Assembly (NCBI RefSeq): GCF_052115865.1
Contig: NZ_JBQKME010000002.1
Coordinates: 62,001-126,000 of the forward strand
Reading direction: 5' to 3'
Length of the DNA: 64,000 bases
DNA from: Fundicoccus_A sp052115865
GTDB taxonomy: Bacteria; Bacillota; Bacilli; Lactobacillales; Aerococcaceae
The position numbers and the translations under genes were made by a program. Below are positions 39,071-47,183 of this stretch, piece after piece (the first letter of the stretch is position 1; each line of letters starts with the position of its first letter). A model generated the notes under the pieces. It was not told the DNA's origin, did no database searches, and saw only the letters and a list, made by a program, of their open reading frames with translations.

Positions 39071-39118
39071 GAAAAGACACTTATAAAGGCTTTTGAAAAA
39101 AGCTCCAATATAAGTGCC
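39071..39118 (-). terminator. Terminator of the element's distal operon
   Basis: GACACTTATA and TATAAGTGCC arms with a nested AGGCTTTT/AAAAAGCT pair form a hairpin about 90 nt behind the ClpP-like gene, followed by a T-rich tract on the minus strand. Confidence 0.6.
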
Positions 39119-39208
39119 TTCTTATTGATCTAAATATTTGTTTCTGTGTAGACCAACAACTAAATGAAGAACTTTTGTCCCAACACTAGGGAAAACACAC
39201 CTAACTAA

Positions 39209-39841
39209 CTACTTTGTACCTAGTGTTTGTAGATTTTTTAATATTACATTTACTTTATTATTTTTAGCTTGATGCCTTTGTACCATGTTTTCCACAACAG
39301 ATTTAACTTTATCAGCAAAACCATGCTGTAGGCACTCTTTAGCATTAAATGTTTGTTCAACATTCATCCAATCGATAATCTTTTTTCTGCTAATTCCTGT
39401 TCGTTCCACATAAATATCGACTATTGACGAATCTAATGTCCTAACCATACGACCGTAATTTTCAATGTCATCAGCATTACCGTAAACCATACCACTAGCA
39501 TTATGAATTAACATTGTTGTCCCTGTGTTCATAACCACTTTATTAGCACCCATACATACAATTGACCCTGCACTTGCTGCCCAACCTGTTACCTCGACAG
39601 TAATATGCTGTGGATGGTCTTTTAAATAGTTGTAGATTTCAATGCCCTGATAGGCGTCACCACCTGCACTATTTAACTTGATGATAATCGGCTGTTCGAC
39701 ACCTTGCAACGCTTCTCGAACCATTTCAGCACTGATATAATTATCATCTTCAAAATAGTTTTCACCTATACGACCTGACAAATATAAAATAAAAGCTTCT
39801 TCAGTCACTTCATTTCTAAATTCATACTTAATTTTCTTCAC
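39209..39841 (-). CDS. ClpP-type phage head maturation protease
   Basis: A 210-aa serine protease of the ClpP/S14 superfamily as used by phages to mature capsids. Visible are LNSAGGDAYQGIEIYN, the nucleophile segment VTGWAASAGSIVCMGA, and MLIHNAS with catalytic His; the Asp follows in the helical region RTLDSSIVDIY. The start is GTG behind GGGAGGAGG. In phages it lies between portal and major capsid genes; neither is here. In a satellite it may redirect helper capsid assembly or be a captured remnant. The frame is intact. Confidence 0.85.
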   Translation of the reverse strand: MKKIKYEFRNEVTEEAFILYLSGRIGENYFEDDNYISAEMVREALQGVEQPIIIKLNSAGGDAYQGIEIYNYLKDHPQHITVEVTGWAASAGSIVCMGANKVVMNTGTTMLIHNASGMVYGNADDIENYGRMVRTLDSSIVDIYVERTGISRKKIIDWMNVEQTFNAKECLQHGFADKVKSVVENMVQRHQAKNNKVNVILKNLQTLGTK

Positions 39842-40339
39842 TTAGTTCCTCCTCCCTATAGCTATTTAAATAGTTTAGGGTCATATTCAGGACAAAGTTA
39901 ATTTAATGATGTTTTTATCTACAAACGATTCAATGAAGATAAATTGGTTAAATAAGACAACCGTTATATACTGTAAATATATTTACTAATCAATATTTAT
40001 GTATATAAACCATCTTTTTTATGCAATTAGGCGTGACACATGTAACCCCCTATCGTACGTATAGTTATTCTTTTTGTTTAGTCTCTACCCCCTCCCCGTT
40101 TCATGGTTCCCCCAAAAAGGTCAAGATGGTTTCAATGGGGGGTTTAATTCACAGCAAAAACCTCCCCCAACTATAAAAACACAATCCACACAGCTTATGT
40201 ACCCCCCTTGTGTGTAGCTAAGCTAGTAGAGTAGTGTGTATAGGCTGTGTGGTGTGTACAGAGCAACGAATAATATCATAGCTAGAGCTACTGTGTGTCT
40301 CGCCCTTCTTCAGGTCACACACTTATATAGAGGTCTGGG
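39842..40339. other. 498-nt non-coding segment with homopolymeric G/C runs
   Basis: No gene. Between 40040 and 40215 runs of five to six C's or G's recur (for example ACCCCCT, TACCCCC, TCCCCC, GGGGGG, ACCCCCC), then GTGTGTA occurs three times within about 50 nt (40210-40260). This is unlike the AT-rich surroundings. Candidates are a packaging site (cos/pac-like) or a regulatory region; neither can be shown by eye. Confidence 0.45.
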
Positions 40340-40834
40340 TTACTCGTAACTGAATATAGGTGTGTAGGTCTGGCTTGCTCTAAAGGTTCTAGGGCTAAGG
40401 CTTAAGCGTGCATAGTATGGATAAGACTCAACCAAGTAAGCATGTGTATAGCTGTTCAGTAAGTTCTTACCTTCCTCCTTGATGAGAGCATGCATATACT
40501 TATCAACGTTCCCTCGCAAGTGCGACAAAACATCTGAATCGTATTCTACCGATTCAACAATCTTAATTCGTTCTTCTTCTGTCTCGTCTGGATCATCATA
40601 ATAAAATGGATAAACTAATTGAAAATGTCTCTTATGAATATTCTTTGTAGTAGTAGTATGACGATAGCCATCATCTGATAAATGCTTAGTAGTTACTTGA
40701 TAATAATTACCCATATCAACAGCTGATGAAACATCTGTATCAATCGGAATATATTCTCTAACATAAGTATATACCGCTGGCAATCCATAAGCTTCTCCAT
40801 TAAGTTGTGCAATGTTTTTTTCGAATGCATTCAT
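40340..40834 (-). CDS. Unknown protein of the satellite (164 aa)
   Basis: I do not recognise this family. The protein is acidic and aromatic-rich (MNAFEKNIAQLNGEAYGLPA start; many Tyr), with no membrane helix or signal peptide. Its start codon overlaps the stop of the upstream 40834-41490 gene by one base, so the two are translationally coupled. Its place next to the ClpP-like gene is where PICIs carry capsid-size or packaging-interference genes, which is only a positional argument. Confidence 0.65.
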   Translation of the reverse strand: MNAFEKNIAQLNGEAYGLPAVYTYVREYIPIDTDVSSAVDMGNYYQVTTKHLSDDGYRHTTTTKNIHKRHFQLVYPFYYDDPDETEEERIKIVESVEYDSDVLSHLRGNVDKYMHALIKEEGKNLLNSYTHAYLVESYPYYARLSLSPRTFRASQTYTPIFSYE

Positions 40835-41490
40835 TATTTAATTCCCCCTAAAATTTCTTTAGTCACATCTGTCTTTGTATATCGATTAGAAATAGCACGG
40901 TTTCCTTGATTAGTTATAACAGGCTTTGCTAGTAATGGACTAACTTCTGGAACGTAATAGCTAACCCCTTTAAAAAGCAAGGTTAGAGGTTTGTTGTCGC
41001 TATGAAACAGATAGTTCTCATCCTGTTCAATCTTTGATAAAGCATTTAATGCTGGCTTCACTTTCTCTTTAGTATCTAAAACAATCTGTTGAATTAATTC
41101 CTGAGCTTCTTTGATGTGTTCAGACACTTTATCAGTTAACTGGTCTATTTGAATCTGTAATTCCTTTTGTTCTTCTTCAATTGTCTCTGCTAAATTAATC
41201 TCCTGTTTCAACTCATCTAAATTTTTAACGGATTTCTCATACGCTTCACTATAAAAGTTTTTATGATCTGTGCCTTGTAAATCTGTAAGTAACTCAATTC
41301 TTTTTCGTCCTGTGATATCGGATTCTTTCGCTTTTCTTAACGCTGAATAAAAACTTTCACTACTCCCTAAAAGATTGCCTGAACCTGCCTTTATTTGATT
41401 GTGTCGTGGGTCTGCAAAACGTAATGTTTCAACTTCCGCATTTCTTAATCGGTTAAATTGTTTGATAGATTTTTCATAACTCATTTTCAT
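40834..41490 (-). CDS. Unknown coiled-coil protein of the satellite
   Basis: From the ATG at 41490 (AGAAAGGAATT upstream) the product is 218 aa: MKMSYEKSIKQFNRLRNAEV…. Residues about 70-150 are Glu/Lys/Leu-rich with heptad character (LDELKQEINLAETIEEEQKELQ region), predicting a coiled coil, followed by a YYVPEVSPLLAKPVI segment. The shape is reminiscent of phage scaffold-like proteins, but no homology can be claimed. It is coupled to the 40340-40834 gene. Confidence 0.65.
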   Translation of the reverse strand: MKMSYEKSIKQFNRLRNAEVETLRFADPRHNQIKAGSGNLLGSSESFYSALRKAKESDITGRKRIELLTDLQGTDHKNFYSEAYEKSVKNLDELKQEINLAETIEEEQKELQIQIDQLTDKVSEHIKEAQELIQQIVLDTKEKVKPALNALSKIEQDENYLFHSDNKPLTLLFKGVSYYVPEVSPLLAKPVITNQGNRAISNRYTKTDVTKEILGGIK

Positions 41491-41501
41491 TAATTCCTTT
41501 C

Positions 41502-41906
41502 TTATTTCAACCACTTTTCAACTATTGTTTTATTAAACCATTTTATAAATTCCATTTTTTTAAATCCTTTTTCACTCACATTGAAATACCACTCATCCGC
41601 ATGAATATCATCAATAGTAAAACCTGCTAAATACATCGCACCTTTAAATGCACCATTCGTTATATAAATGCTATTCTCAACTTCAAACATTTCTTTTAAA
41701 TCAACTGAACTACGCTTCTTGTTTACCCGCTTAGACTTTTGTAGCGAATTACAATAATCCAATAAAACCTTTTGTTGTTTCCGATTCAAATACTGAAATG
41801 CTAAAGGGCTATCGGTAGTGATTAATGGTTCTTCTTGAACAGTACTATCTGGAACAGATAAGGTACCAAACACTTTGTACAACCTACGAACCTGCCTATT
41901 ATTCAT
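41502..41906 (-). CDS. Unknown protein, paralogue A of an in-element pair
   Basis: With the start at 41906 (GAAAGGAGG upstream) the product is 134 aa. It shares with the product of 43057-43446 the pattern Y-[IV]-T-N-G-x-F-K-G-A-M-x-L-A-G-F-x-x-x-D-x-x-x-x-x-W-x-F-N: here YITNGAFKGAMYLAGF then WYFN. The upstream halves also share an alignment of LNRKQQKVLLDYC with LSKQEQENLLMWC. A paralogous pair inside one satellite suggests a duplicated effector or regulator. Function unknown. Confidence 0.7.
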   Translation of the reverse strand: MNNRQVRRLYKVFGTLSVPDSTVQEEPLITTDSPLAFQYLNRKQQKVLLDYCNSLQKSKRVNKKRSSVDLKEMFEVENSIYITNGAFKGAMYLAGFTIDDIHADEWYFNVSEKGFKKMEFIKWFNKTIVEKWLK

Positions 41907-41907
41907 A

Positions 41908-42267
41908 TCAGATTGACCTCCTTTCAGAAGTTCGTTGTTCTTCTTCATTAATTAGTTTTCTGTGGATGGTGACTACTTTTTTATTAGTCACATCAATTAA
42001 ATCAGCTAGTTCTTTGGCAGGTATTTCTAAGTGCTTCCGTATGGCTTTAATTGTAGGTAATCGTATTTCTTTGGTTTTTTCATCAATTGAAACTAGATCT
42101 ATATATTTAGCTTTAACAAACCGTAATTCGTCATCATTTAATTTTTCCAATACCTTTAGAATTTGTTCATAGTTTCTTTGTCCCCAATCCTGTTCTGCAC
42201 CACCATTCAAATAAATCGGTAATTTCCTCAATATATGGTTAGTCTGCCATCCGTATTTCTTTTCCAC
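41908..42267 (-). CDS. Unknown small protein with HTH-like C-terminus
   Basis: A 119-aa basic/acidic protein. The segment IPAKELADLIDVTNKKVVTIHRKLI reads like a sigma-region-4 or ArpU/RinA-type helix-turn-helix, and LNDDELRFVKAKYIDL precedes it, as in phage late-gene activators. This is a weak visual resemblance, not an assignment. Its stop lies one base before the start of paralogue A. The ribosome binding site is poor, so the exact start is uncertain. Confidence 0.55.
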   Translation of the reverse strand: MEKKYGWQTNHILRKLPIYLNGGAEQDWGQRNYEQILKVLEKLNDDELRFVKAKYIDLVSIDEKTKEIRLPTIKAIRKHLEIPAKELADLIDVTNKKVVTIHRKLINEEEQRTSERRSI

Positions 42268-42288
42268 AATCCAGTATTCCCTCCCATA

Positions 42289-42822
42289 TTAATCAGCTGT
42301 CATATCAAAACTTGCTAATCGTTGTAATACATTTGATTCCCTTTGTTTTGAAATTGCATTCTGTTTCTTCTTTGGTTTAATTGTATTGACATACTTTCTA
42401 GGGTTGTATTTCAATCGTATGTATTGCTCTATCTCTTGTATCTCTTCATAAGTTGCAATCTCAATATCAGAAGGAACGCTGTCAGGGCTGTTTAAAGCCT
42501 GTTTCAGGGTATCCACATCAATATTAACCAAATACCTATTGAAGAGCTTTAACCTGTCCTTATGCCTTGCTATCCGTCCATCTATAGAACTTTGAACATC
42601 TGCTAATATGATAGCGTGCTGTTCAGGTGACAAGGCTTGATGGCTAGGCTCAATAGCTCTATCAAATATCGTTCCACTAGTAAACGAATGTAGATTGTAA
42701 TAAGAACCTTGAAAAGATTCTTTATTTTGCAAAGCCTTTTTTATTCGGTTCTCCAATCCAAAATAATAAGTAATTGTTTCTTTAATTGCATAATGTGTTA
42801 AGTTAATCGCCTGCACCCCCAT
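42289..42822 (-). CDS. Unknown protein (up to 177 aa)
   Basis: Charged soluble protein (INLTHYAIKETITYYFGL…LKYNPRKYVNTIKPKKKQ). No family is recognised. The ATG at 42822 has no ribosome binding site before it; a GGGGGTG lies just inside the frame, so the true start may be downstream. The middle contains LSPEQHAIILADVQSSIDGR and ATYEEIQEIEQYIRLK helices that could belong to a phage transcription regulator, unproven. Confidence 0.5.
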   Translation of the reverse strand: MGVQAINLTHYAIKETITYYFGLENRIKKALQNKESFQGSYYNLHSFTSGTIFDRAIEPSHQALSPEQHAIILADVQSSIDGRIARHKDRLKLFNRYLVNIDVDTLKQALNSPDSVPSDIEIATYEEIQEIEQYIRLKYNPRKYVNTIKPKKKQNAISKQRESNVLQRLASFDMTAD

Positions 42823-42871
42823 GAAATGAAATTATCAATTTATATGAACTTTTAATCACGTTACAGAATGA

Positions 42872-43051
42872 CTATCTTACAGTAACGGGGTACCTGCTAG
42901 GCACATACGTTAACGTAACAATGTGACCTTCATCATAATGCCTATTAATGCTGGTAATCGAATAACCTTGCTTCTCTAATTTATTTATCGTCACCAGCAC
43001 TTTATATGTCAATTCCCTAGAATCAAAATCTTTAATATAGGCTTTTTTCAA
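42872..43051 (-). CDS. Unknown 59-aa protein
   Basis: A TTG start at 43051 is favoured by AAAGGAG 8 nt upstream (GTG at 43060 would overlap that site). The product, LKKAYIKDFDSRELTYKVLV…, is small and beta-rich. Its beginning overlaps or abuts the stop of paralogue B, suggesting coupling. No family recognised. Confidence 0.55.
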   Translation of the reverse strand: MKKAYIKDFDSRELTYKVLVTINKLEKQGYSITSINRHYDEGHIVTLTYVPSRYPVTVR

Positions 43052-43056
43052 TTGGA

Positions 43057-43446
43057 TCACTCCTTTGCTTCAGGAAAAATAATAGGAATGGATTGTCTGA
43101 TGTTTCGCTTTTCTTCAGATTCCACTTCTTGCATTTTAATGTTAAATCTCCAATTTTTTTTATCTACATCATAAACTTTAAACCCTGCTAGAAGCATAGC
43201 TCCTTTAAATTGTCCGTTCGTTACATAACTACCATGAAGATTACGCTCATAGATATGTTTTAATCCATAAGATGAAATTCTGTGATTAAACTTATTCGTT
43301 CTCTCAAAGATTAGACACCACATCAATAGATTCTCTTGCTCCTGCTTACTCAATTCAAAAAAACTGTATGGATCATCTGTTGAATTAAAGTGATTATTTT
43401 TAGGTACTACTTTTTTAATTGCATTCCAATCGATAATATTACTCAT
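43057..43446 (-). CDS. Unknown protein, paralogue B of an in-element pair
   Basis: A 129-aa protein with YVTNGQFKGAMLLAGF and WRFN, matching paralogue A (41502-41906) across about 75 residues. AAGGAGTG precedes the ATG. It is the first gene downstream of the iteron origin, which separates it from the replication gene by about 300 nt. Function unknown; the shared motif with invariant N-G-F-K-G-A-M and a Trp-Phe-Asn end is distinctive. Confidence 0.7.
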   Translation of the reverse strand: MSNIIDWNAIKKVVPKNNHFNSTDDPYSFFELSKQEQENLLMWCLIFERTNKFNHRISSYGLKHIYERNLHGSYVTNGQFKGAMLLAGFKVYDVDKKNWRFNIKMQEVESEEKRNIRQSIPIIFPEAKE

Positions 43447-43490
43447 ATCCCCACACTCCTTACACCTATTAGGTGATGTTCGCTTATAAT

Positions 43491-43743
43491 TTACACGTTA
43501 GGATTTTCTAATGTGTAAGCTCTCAGCCTTACTCTCACAAGGGTTTACGGTTTTTTTACACATTACACATTAGAAATATAATTAGATATAATATATTATT
43601 TATCCTACCTATTTTTTATTTTTCTTAAAATTAATGGTTTCTAACGTGTAACGTGTAAATCTTCTTCAAAACCCATATATGCCAATGCTTTTGACCTTAC
43701 ACATTAGGTTACACATTAGAATTTCCTAACGTGTAACGTGTAA
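43491..43743. other. Iteron-type replication origin of the satellite
   Basis: Ten copies of the decamer TTACACRTTA or its complement TAAYGTGTAA lie at 43491, 43509, 43556, 43563, 43642, 43649, 43697, 43709, 43727 and 43734. Pairs overlap with a 7-bp period. Four flank the left and six the right of an AT-rich stretch (43573-43640) suited to melting. The array ends at the stop codon of the primase-helicase gene. SaPI origins have the same design: iterons on both sides of an AT-rich core beside rep. Confidence 0.88.
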
Positions 43744-43744
43744 A

Positions 43745-46120
43745 TCAATCAACCCTCTTAAATCCTCGTTGCCTTCTTGTTTTTCCATCTGGTGATGTTC
43801 TTTTAATATTTGTATCAACTTTCCAATTCGGAAGGTTTAACATAATCTCGTTAACTTCCCTAGCGACTGTGTTGCCTCTTAAATCACCGTCAATATCACG
43901 ACCAAAGAATTCTGTTAAAATTTCTTTAGCTGTAATATCTTCTCGAATGACTAAATCTGATTGAACACCAGATTCACCACTCAAGTAACTGCGTTTTTGC
44001 TCCAATGTCATTGAATAATAATTGTGTGGAATCTCAAGGTCTAACATTTCAAGTAAAGTATCTTTTGTTATGTCAACTTCTTCAACTTCACCTCGTAAAA
44101 TATCGAACGCTTTTTCGGATTCTTCACTAATTACCAATGACTCACCAATGGAATAATATTCCAATGCTTCCGCCCACAGCTGATGTACATAATCCATGGT
44201 TAAATCATTAAACACACTTAATTCAGGCTCTGCATTATCGTGAATCATAAATGGAACGAACCGCCTATTACCTGTTCTATCCTTCAAGAAGTTCTTATCA
44301 TTTATCGTGGCTATAAATACCGAATGCCTTTTATAAAATTTCTCTTTCCTGCCATAAGGCATACGATACTTATCTTGTGTAGCTGTTAGGAATTTTTTCA
44401 CAGCACCAACTGAATTGTTTTTCAAGAATTCTAATTCTTCCAACTCAATCAACCATCCACTATTAATGTTTAAAAGAACATCCTTATCGATACGTTCAGA
44501 CAAGGAAACATAGTATTCTGAATCCATTGCTAGCTTAGTAATCGCTGTGGTTTTACCCGTTCCTTGCTTACCTCTTAAAACAATCGTGCTATCAAACTTA
44601 ACCCCAGGATCATATACCCTTGCAATTGCACCTATAAACCATTTACGTGTGGCTTCTCTGTAATATGATGTGTCCTCTAGTCCAAAGAAATCAATGAAAA
44701 ATGTTTCTACTCGTTCGGTTTTATCCCACTTAACAGATTCAATTAATTCCTTTATTGGATGATACTTTTTCATTACACCTAAATTATTAACTATATGAAG
44801 CATATCTCTTTGAGGTAAATCTGTGTAAATCTCGCTTACTTTTCGATACATATCAGACATGAAAAAATCATCAACGATTTCAGTCTTATCACCTATAAAA
44901 TATTCAATATATTCGGTGAACTCGTTTTGAATGAGATCTACAGCAAGGCTAGCCATTTTCTCATGGTTAATGTAATTTCTAATTAGAACCAATTTAGAGG
45001 GCTTATCTTTACCCCCGTCCTTTTCTACCCACTTGACACCATTACCATCGATGAGTGTAGAACTTCCCTCACTTACTGGGGTTAAATTTTGCTTGTTAGC
45101 AATCAACTCCCACTTTCGAGAACTCCAATTGTCTTTATTTTGATTAATAGTAAGGCTGAAATTATTGTTGTTTTTACCCGTATAACCGCCTTTGAAAGAT
45201 TCGTAAGCTTTATAGCTAGTAAGGAAACCGTAAGTATGTTCACCTCGTTGCTCGTCCCATTTTGGACGATATAAGGCGGATTTTCTGAACCATTCATCTA
45301 CCTTATCGGGGTCTCCATTCGTCCACCACCACATCATATTAATCAATGCTTGGTCTGCAGAAGAATCATCTCCATTGTGTTGTGAAGTGTCCCCATCAAA
45401 GAATAAGGCTTTAAACTTATCACCATTTTTAGCATTACTTGCTTTTTTTGTTAGTTCTTCGATTGTAAGTGAGTTGCCTTCGGGATCAGGTATAGGTATA
45501 TCATTTTTACTTTGTGTTTCATTCCCCAAATATTTGTTATGAAGTGGTTTTATTAATTCTGTTCCGTTGGGGTTTATTATATTAATGTCGCCTAATTGGT
45601 TGCCTGTAACGGTAAAATATCGAGGTGAAGTTTTATCATACATTTCCACCTGTTCTTTTCTCTTGCGACCTTGTGGTAATTCGCCCTTTATAATAAAGTG
45701 CAATCCATTATCGCTCGGAGATATTTCTGCATAGGTTTGAAGTTGGTTATAAAATTCGCCCACTATACCTGTTTCATTTCCGTTTTGAAAGGCTGTTATC
45801 TCATCTTTAATGTTATCTAAATCAACCCCAATAAAAGGAGTGTTTGTGAACACAAAACCTAATCCGTCAAATCTATGCTCGTGTTCAATGATTGTATTGA
45901 AGTCATGCCATGTATCGGGGTTAGTAGTCCTTGCCTTCGCCCCTGCACCTGCAACGGGATCATAAGGAACTTTGGTATATTTAGATTCGCCGTTCTCATC
46001 AACTTTAATATTACCGTCTGAATCTCGTTCTATTTCTCGTTTCCACACGATCCAATTAGGATAATCTTTCAATTCATCAGGTACTGCTTCATAACCTGTA
46101 ATGTCTATTTTTTGTTCCAC
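43745..46120 (-). CDS. Primase / VapE-type replication helicase
   Basis: A 791-aa replication initiator. The N-terminal 200 residues resemble phage/plasmid prim-pol-like primases (WIVWKREIE, GVDLDNI as metal-binding DxD, SPSDNGLHFIIKGELP). A linker follows, then the C-terminal virulence-associated protein E helicase domain with Walker A RGKQGTGKTTAI, Walker B WLIELEELEF, and RTGNRRFVPF. GTG start behind GAGGAGGGG. It should recognise the iterons immediately downstream. It combines functions that SaPIs often split into pri and rep. Confidence 0.88.
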   Translation of the reverse strand: MEQKIDITGYEAVPDELKDYPNWIVWKREIERDSDGNIKVDENGESKYTKVPYDPVAGAGAKARTTNPDTWHDFNTIIEHEHRFDGLGFVFTNTPFIGVDLDNIKDEITAFQNGNETGIVGEFYNQLQTYAEISPSDNGLHFIIKGELPQGRKRKEQVEMYDKTSPRYFTVTGNQLGDINIINPNGTELIKPLHNKYLGNETQSKNDIPIPDPEGNSLTIEELTKKASNAKNGDKFKALFFDGDTSQHNGDDSSADQALINMMWWWTNGDPDKVDEWFRKSALYRPKWDEQRGEHTYGFLTSYKAYESFKGGYTGKNNNNFSLTINQNKDNWSSRKWELIANKQNLTPVSEGSSTLIDGNGVKWVEKDGGKDKPSKLVLIRNYINHEKMASLAVDLIQNEFTEYIEYFIGDKTEIVDDFFMSDMYRKVSEIYTDLPQRDMLHIVNNLGVMKKYHPIKELIESVKWDKTERVETFFIDFFGLEDTSYYREATRKWFIGAIARVYDPGVKFDSTIVLRGKQGTGKTTAITKLAMDSEYYVSLSERIDKDVLLNINSGWLIELEELEFLKNNSVGAVKKFLTATQDKYRMPYGRKEKFYKRHSVFIATINDKNFLKDRTGNRRFVPFMIHDNAEPELSVFNDLTMDYVHQLWAEALEYYSIGESLVISEESEKAFDILRGEVEEVDITKDTLLEMLDLEIPHNYYSMTLEQKRSYLSGESGVQSDLVIREDITAKEILTEFFGRDIDGDLRGNTVAREVNEIMLNLPNWKVDTNIKRTSPDGKTRRQRGFKRVD

Positions 46121-46159
46121 TAAATCCCCTCCTCTCTATAGTAAAATCCGTTTGAACTA

Positions 46160-46423
46160 TTATTTATCTTTTGGTAACTCAAGTTCATCTAACTTTTCTT
46201 CAATATCTCTAGCAAAACCCCTCACAATAAAATTTAATTCAATAAGTTGCTGTAAACATCTATTCGTTTCATAAGCTAGTTCAAAAATAGCTTGTGGTTC
46301 GTTCTTTTCAAATCGAAATGCTAACTGTTCTAAAGACGCTAAAATATCATCTGTAATTGTTGTTAAAACTTTTATTTGTGAAGCGGTAACTGAAACGTTT
46401 CCTAACTCATAATCTTTTTTCAT
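46160..46423 (-). CDS. Unknown small protein upstream of the replication gene
   Basis: From the ATG at 46423 (AAAGGACGATAAAC upstream; the earlier ATG at 46441 overlaps that site) the product is 87 aa, MKKDYELGNVSVTASQIKVL…. It is predicted helical with no membrane segment. It lies 39 nt before the primase-helicase gene in the same operon, and its leader is overlapped by the candidate antisense RNA. No family recognised. Confidence 0.65.
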   Translation of the reverse strand: MKKDYELGNVSVTASQIKVLTTITDDILASLEQLAFRFEKNEPQAIFELAYETNRCLQQLIELNFIVRGFARDIEEKLDELELPKDK

Positions 46424-46461
46424 GTTTATCGTCCTTTTCATAAAATGATTTTTGTTATCTA

Positions 46462-46572
46462 TTCAACATATTCTCTAAAAATGGTATAATATAAGTAAAT
46501 ACGGAAAAAACACTCGACCGTTTATTTCCAATGTTGCTTACTAAAGATTCGTGGTCTTTAGTAAGCTTTTTT
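46462..46572 (+). ncRNA. Candidate small antisense RNA opposite the replication operon
   Basis: On the plus strand TTCAAC (46462-46467), 17 nt, TATAAT (46485-46490) form a promoter. About 40 nt after the predicted start (near 46497) a perfect 12-bp stem (46536-46547 / 46555-46566) with a 7-nt loop is followed by six T's. The transcript would be about 75 nt, with a second possible stem AAATACGG/CCGTTTAT. It contains no open frame and is antisense to the gap between two operon genes ahead of the replication initiator, as copy-control RNAs often are. The target is inference. Confidence 0.6.
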
Positions 46573-46588
46573 CTTATTTCAACACCAT

Positions 46589-46783
46589 TTAGACCTGCCA
46601 CAACTTAGTATTAAAGCGACTGATTTCATCTGCAGTCTTTTTGTCAATTTCAACCCTAGATCTAAAATCATATTGTTCTTGGTGTAACCAACGTTCAAAA
46701 TCTTCTCGATTATCGAACTCCATAACTCTTGCTTCACCGTCAAAGTAACCATTCTTATATGAAACTCCAAATATTGTTTTCAT
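46589..46783 (-). CDS. Unknown 64-aa protein
   Basis: MKTIFGVSYKNGYFDGEARVM… starts at 46783 with AAAGGGGGTG upstream, better than the GTG at 46792 that lies inside the site. It is a small alpha/beta protein, with FDNREDFERWLHQEQYDF in the middle. No family recognised. It belongs to the early leftward operon, between the 46814-47146 gene and the candidate sRNA region. Confidence 0.6.
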   Translation of the reverse strand: MKTIFGVSYKNGYFDGEARVMEFDNREDFERWLHQEQYDFRSRVEIDKKTADEISRFNTKLWQV

Positions 46784-46813
46784 AATGTTCACCCCCTTTA
46801 AAGCAAGTGCTAA

Positions 46814-47146
46814 TCAGTCCTTCTGTTCATCAACAAACCCTAATTTTTTTGTTGTATCACATCTTGCCATTAAACCAACAGCAACCTCATCCATCTTTCC
46901 GTATAGCGTATCAAGAGCTATAACTTTCAATTCTTCTAAACTATCTGAATCAGTTAAATCAGCTAATAAGATTTCATTACATAACAGAATTAGCTCAAGT
47001 TCCAATGTTGCAATATCATATTTAAAATCAGGTTTAACAGCATAACCTTTGTAAACTTCTTCCCAATTATTTAGTTGATAAATTCTGCGGTTTACAAAAG
47101 AATCCATGTCACTCCAAAACTGATCCGTTGCTTGTGAAAATGTCAT
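46814..47146 (-). CDS. Unknown 110-aa protein
   Basis: MTFSQATDQFWSDMDSFVNR…; acidic, helical, no membrane segment. AAAGGAGTG precedes the ATG. It lies in the early leftward operon of the satellite where PICIs carry small regulators. No family recognised. Confidence 0.6.
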   Translation of the reverse strand: MTFSQATDQFWSDMDSFVNRRIYQLNNWEEVYKGYAVKPDFKYDIATLELELILLCNEILLADLTDSDSLEELKVIALDTLYGKMDEVAVGLMARCDTTKKLGFVDEQKD

Positions 47147-47183
47147 AATTCACACTCCTTTAAATTCAACAGCTGGATACATT

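Noticed and set aside
43447..43744. Possible CRISPR-like array from the regular repeats
   Set aside because: Repeats are 10 bp, occur in both orientations and overlap; spacers are absent. They fit iterons.
46536..46572. Hairpin as terminator of the minus-strand operon
   Set aside because: The T-run is on the plus-strand side only; reading minus, no U-tract follows. It fits a plus-strand RNA instead.
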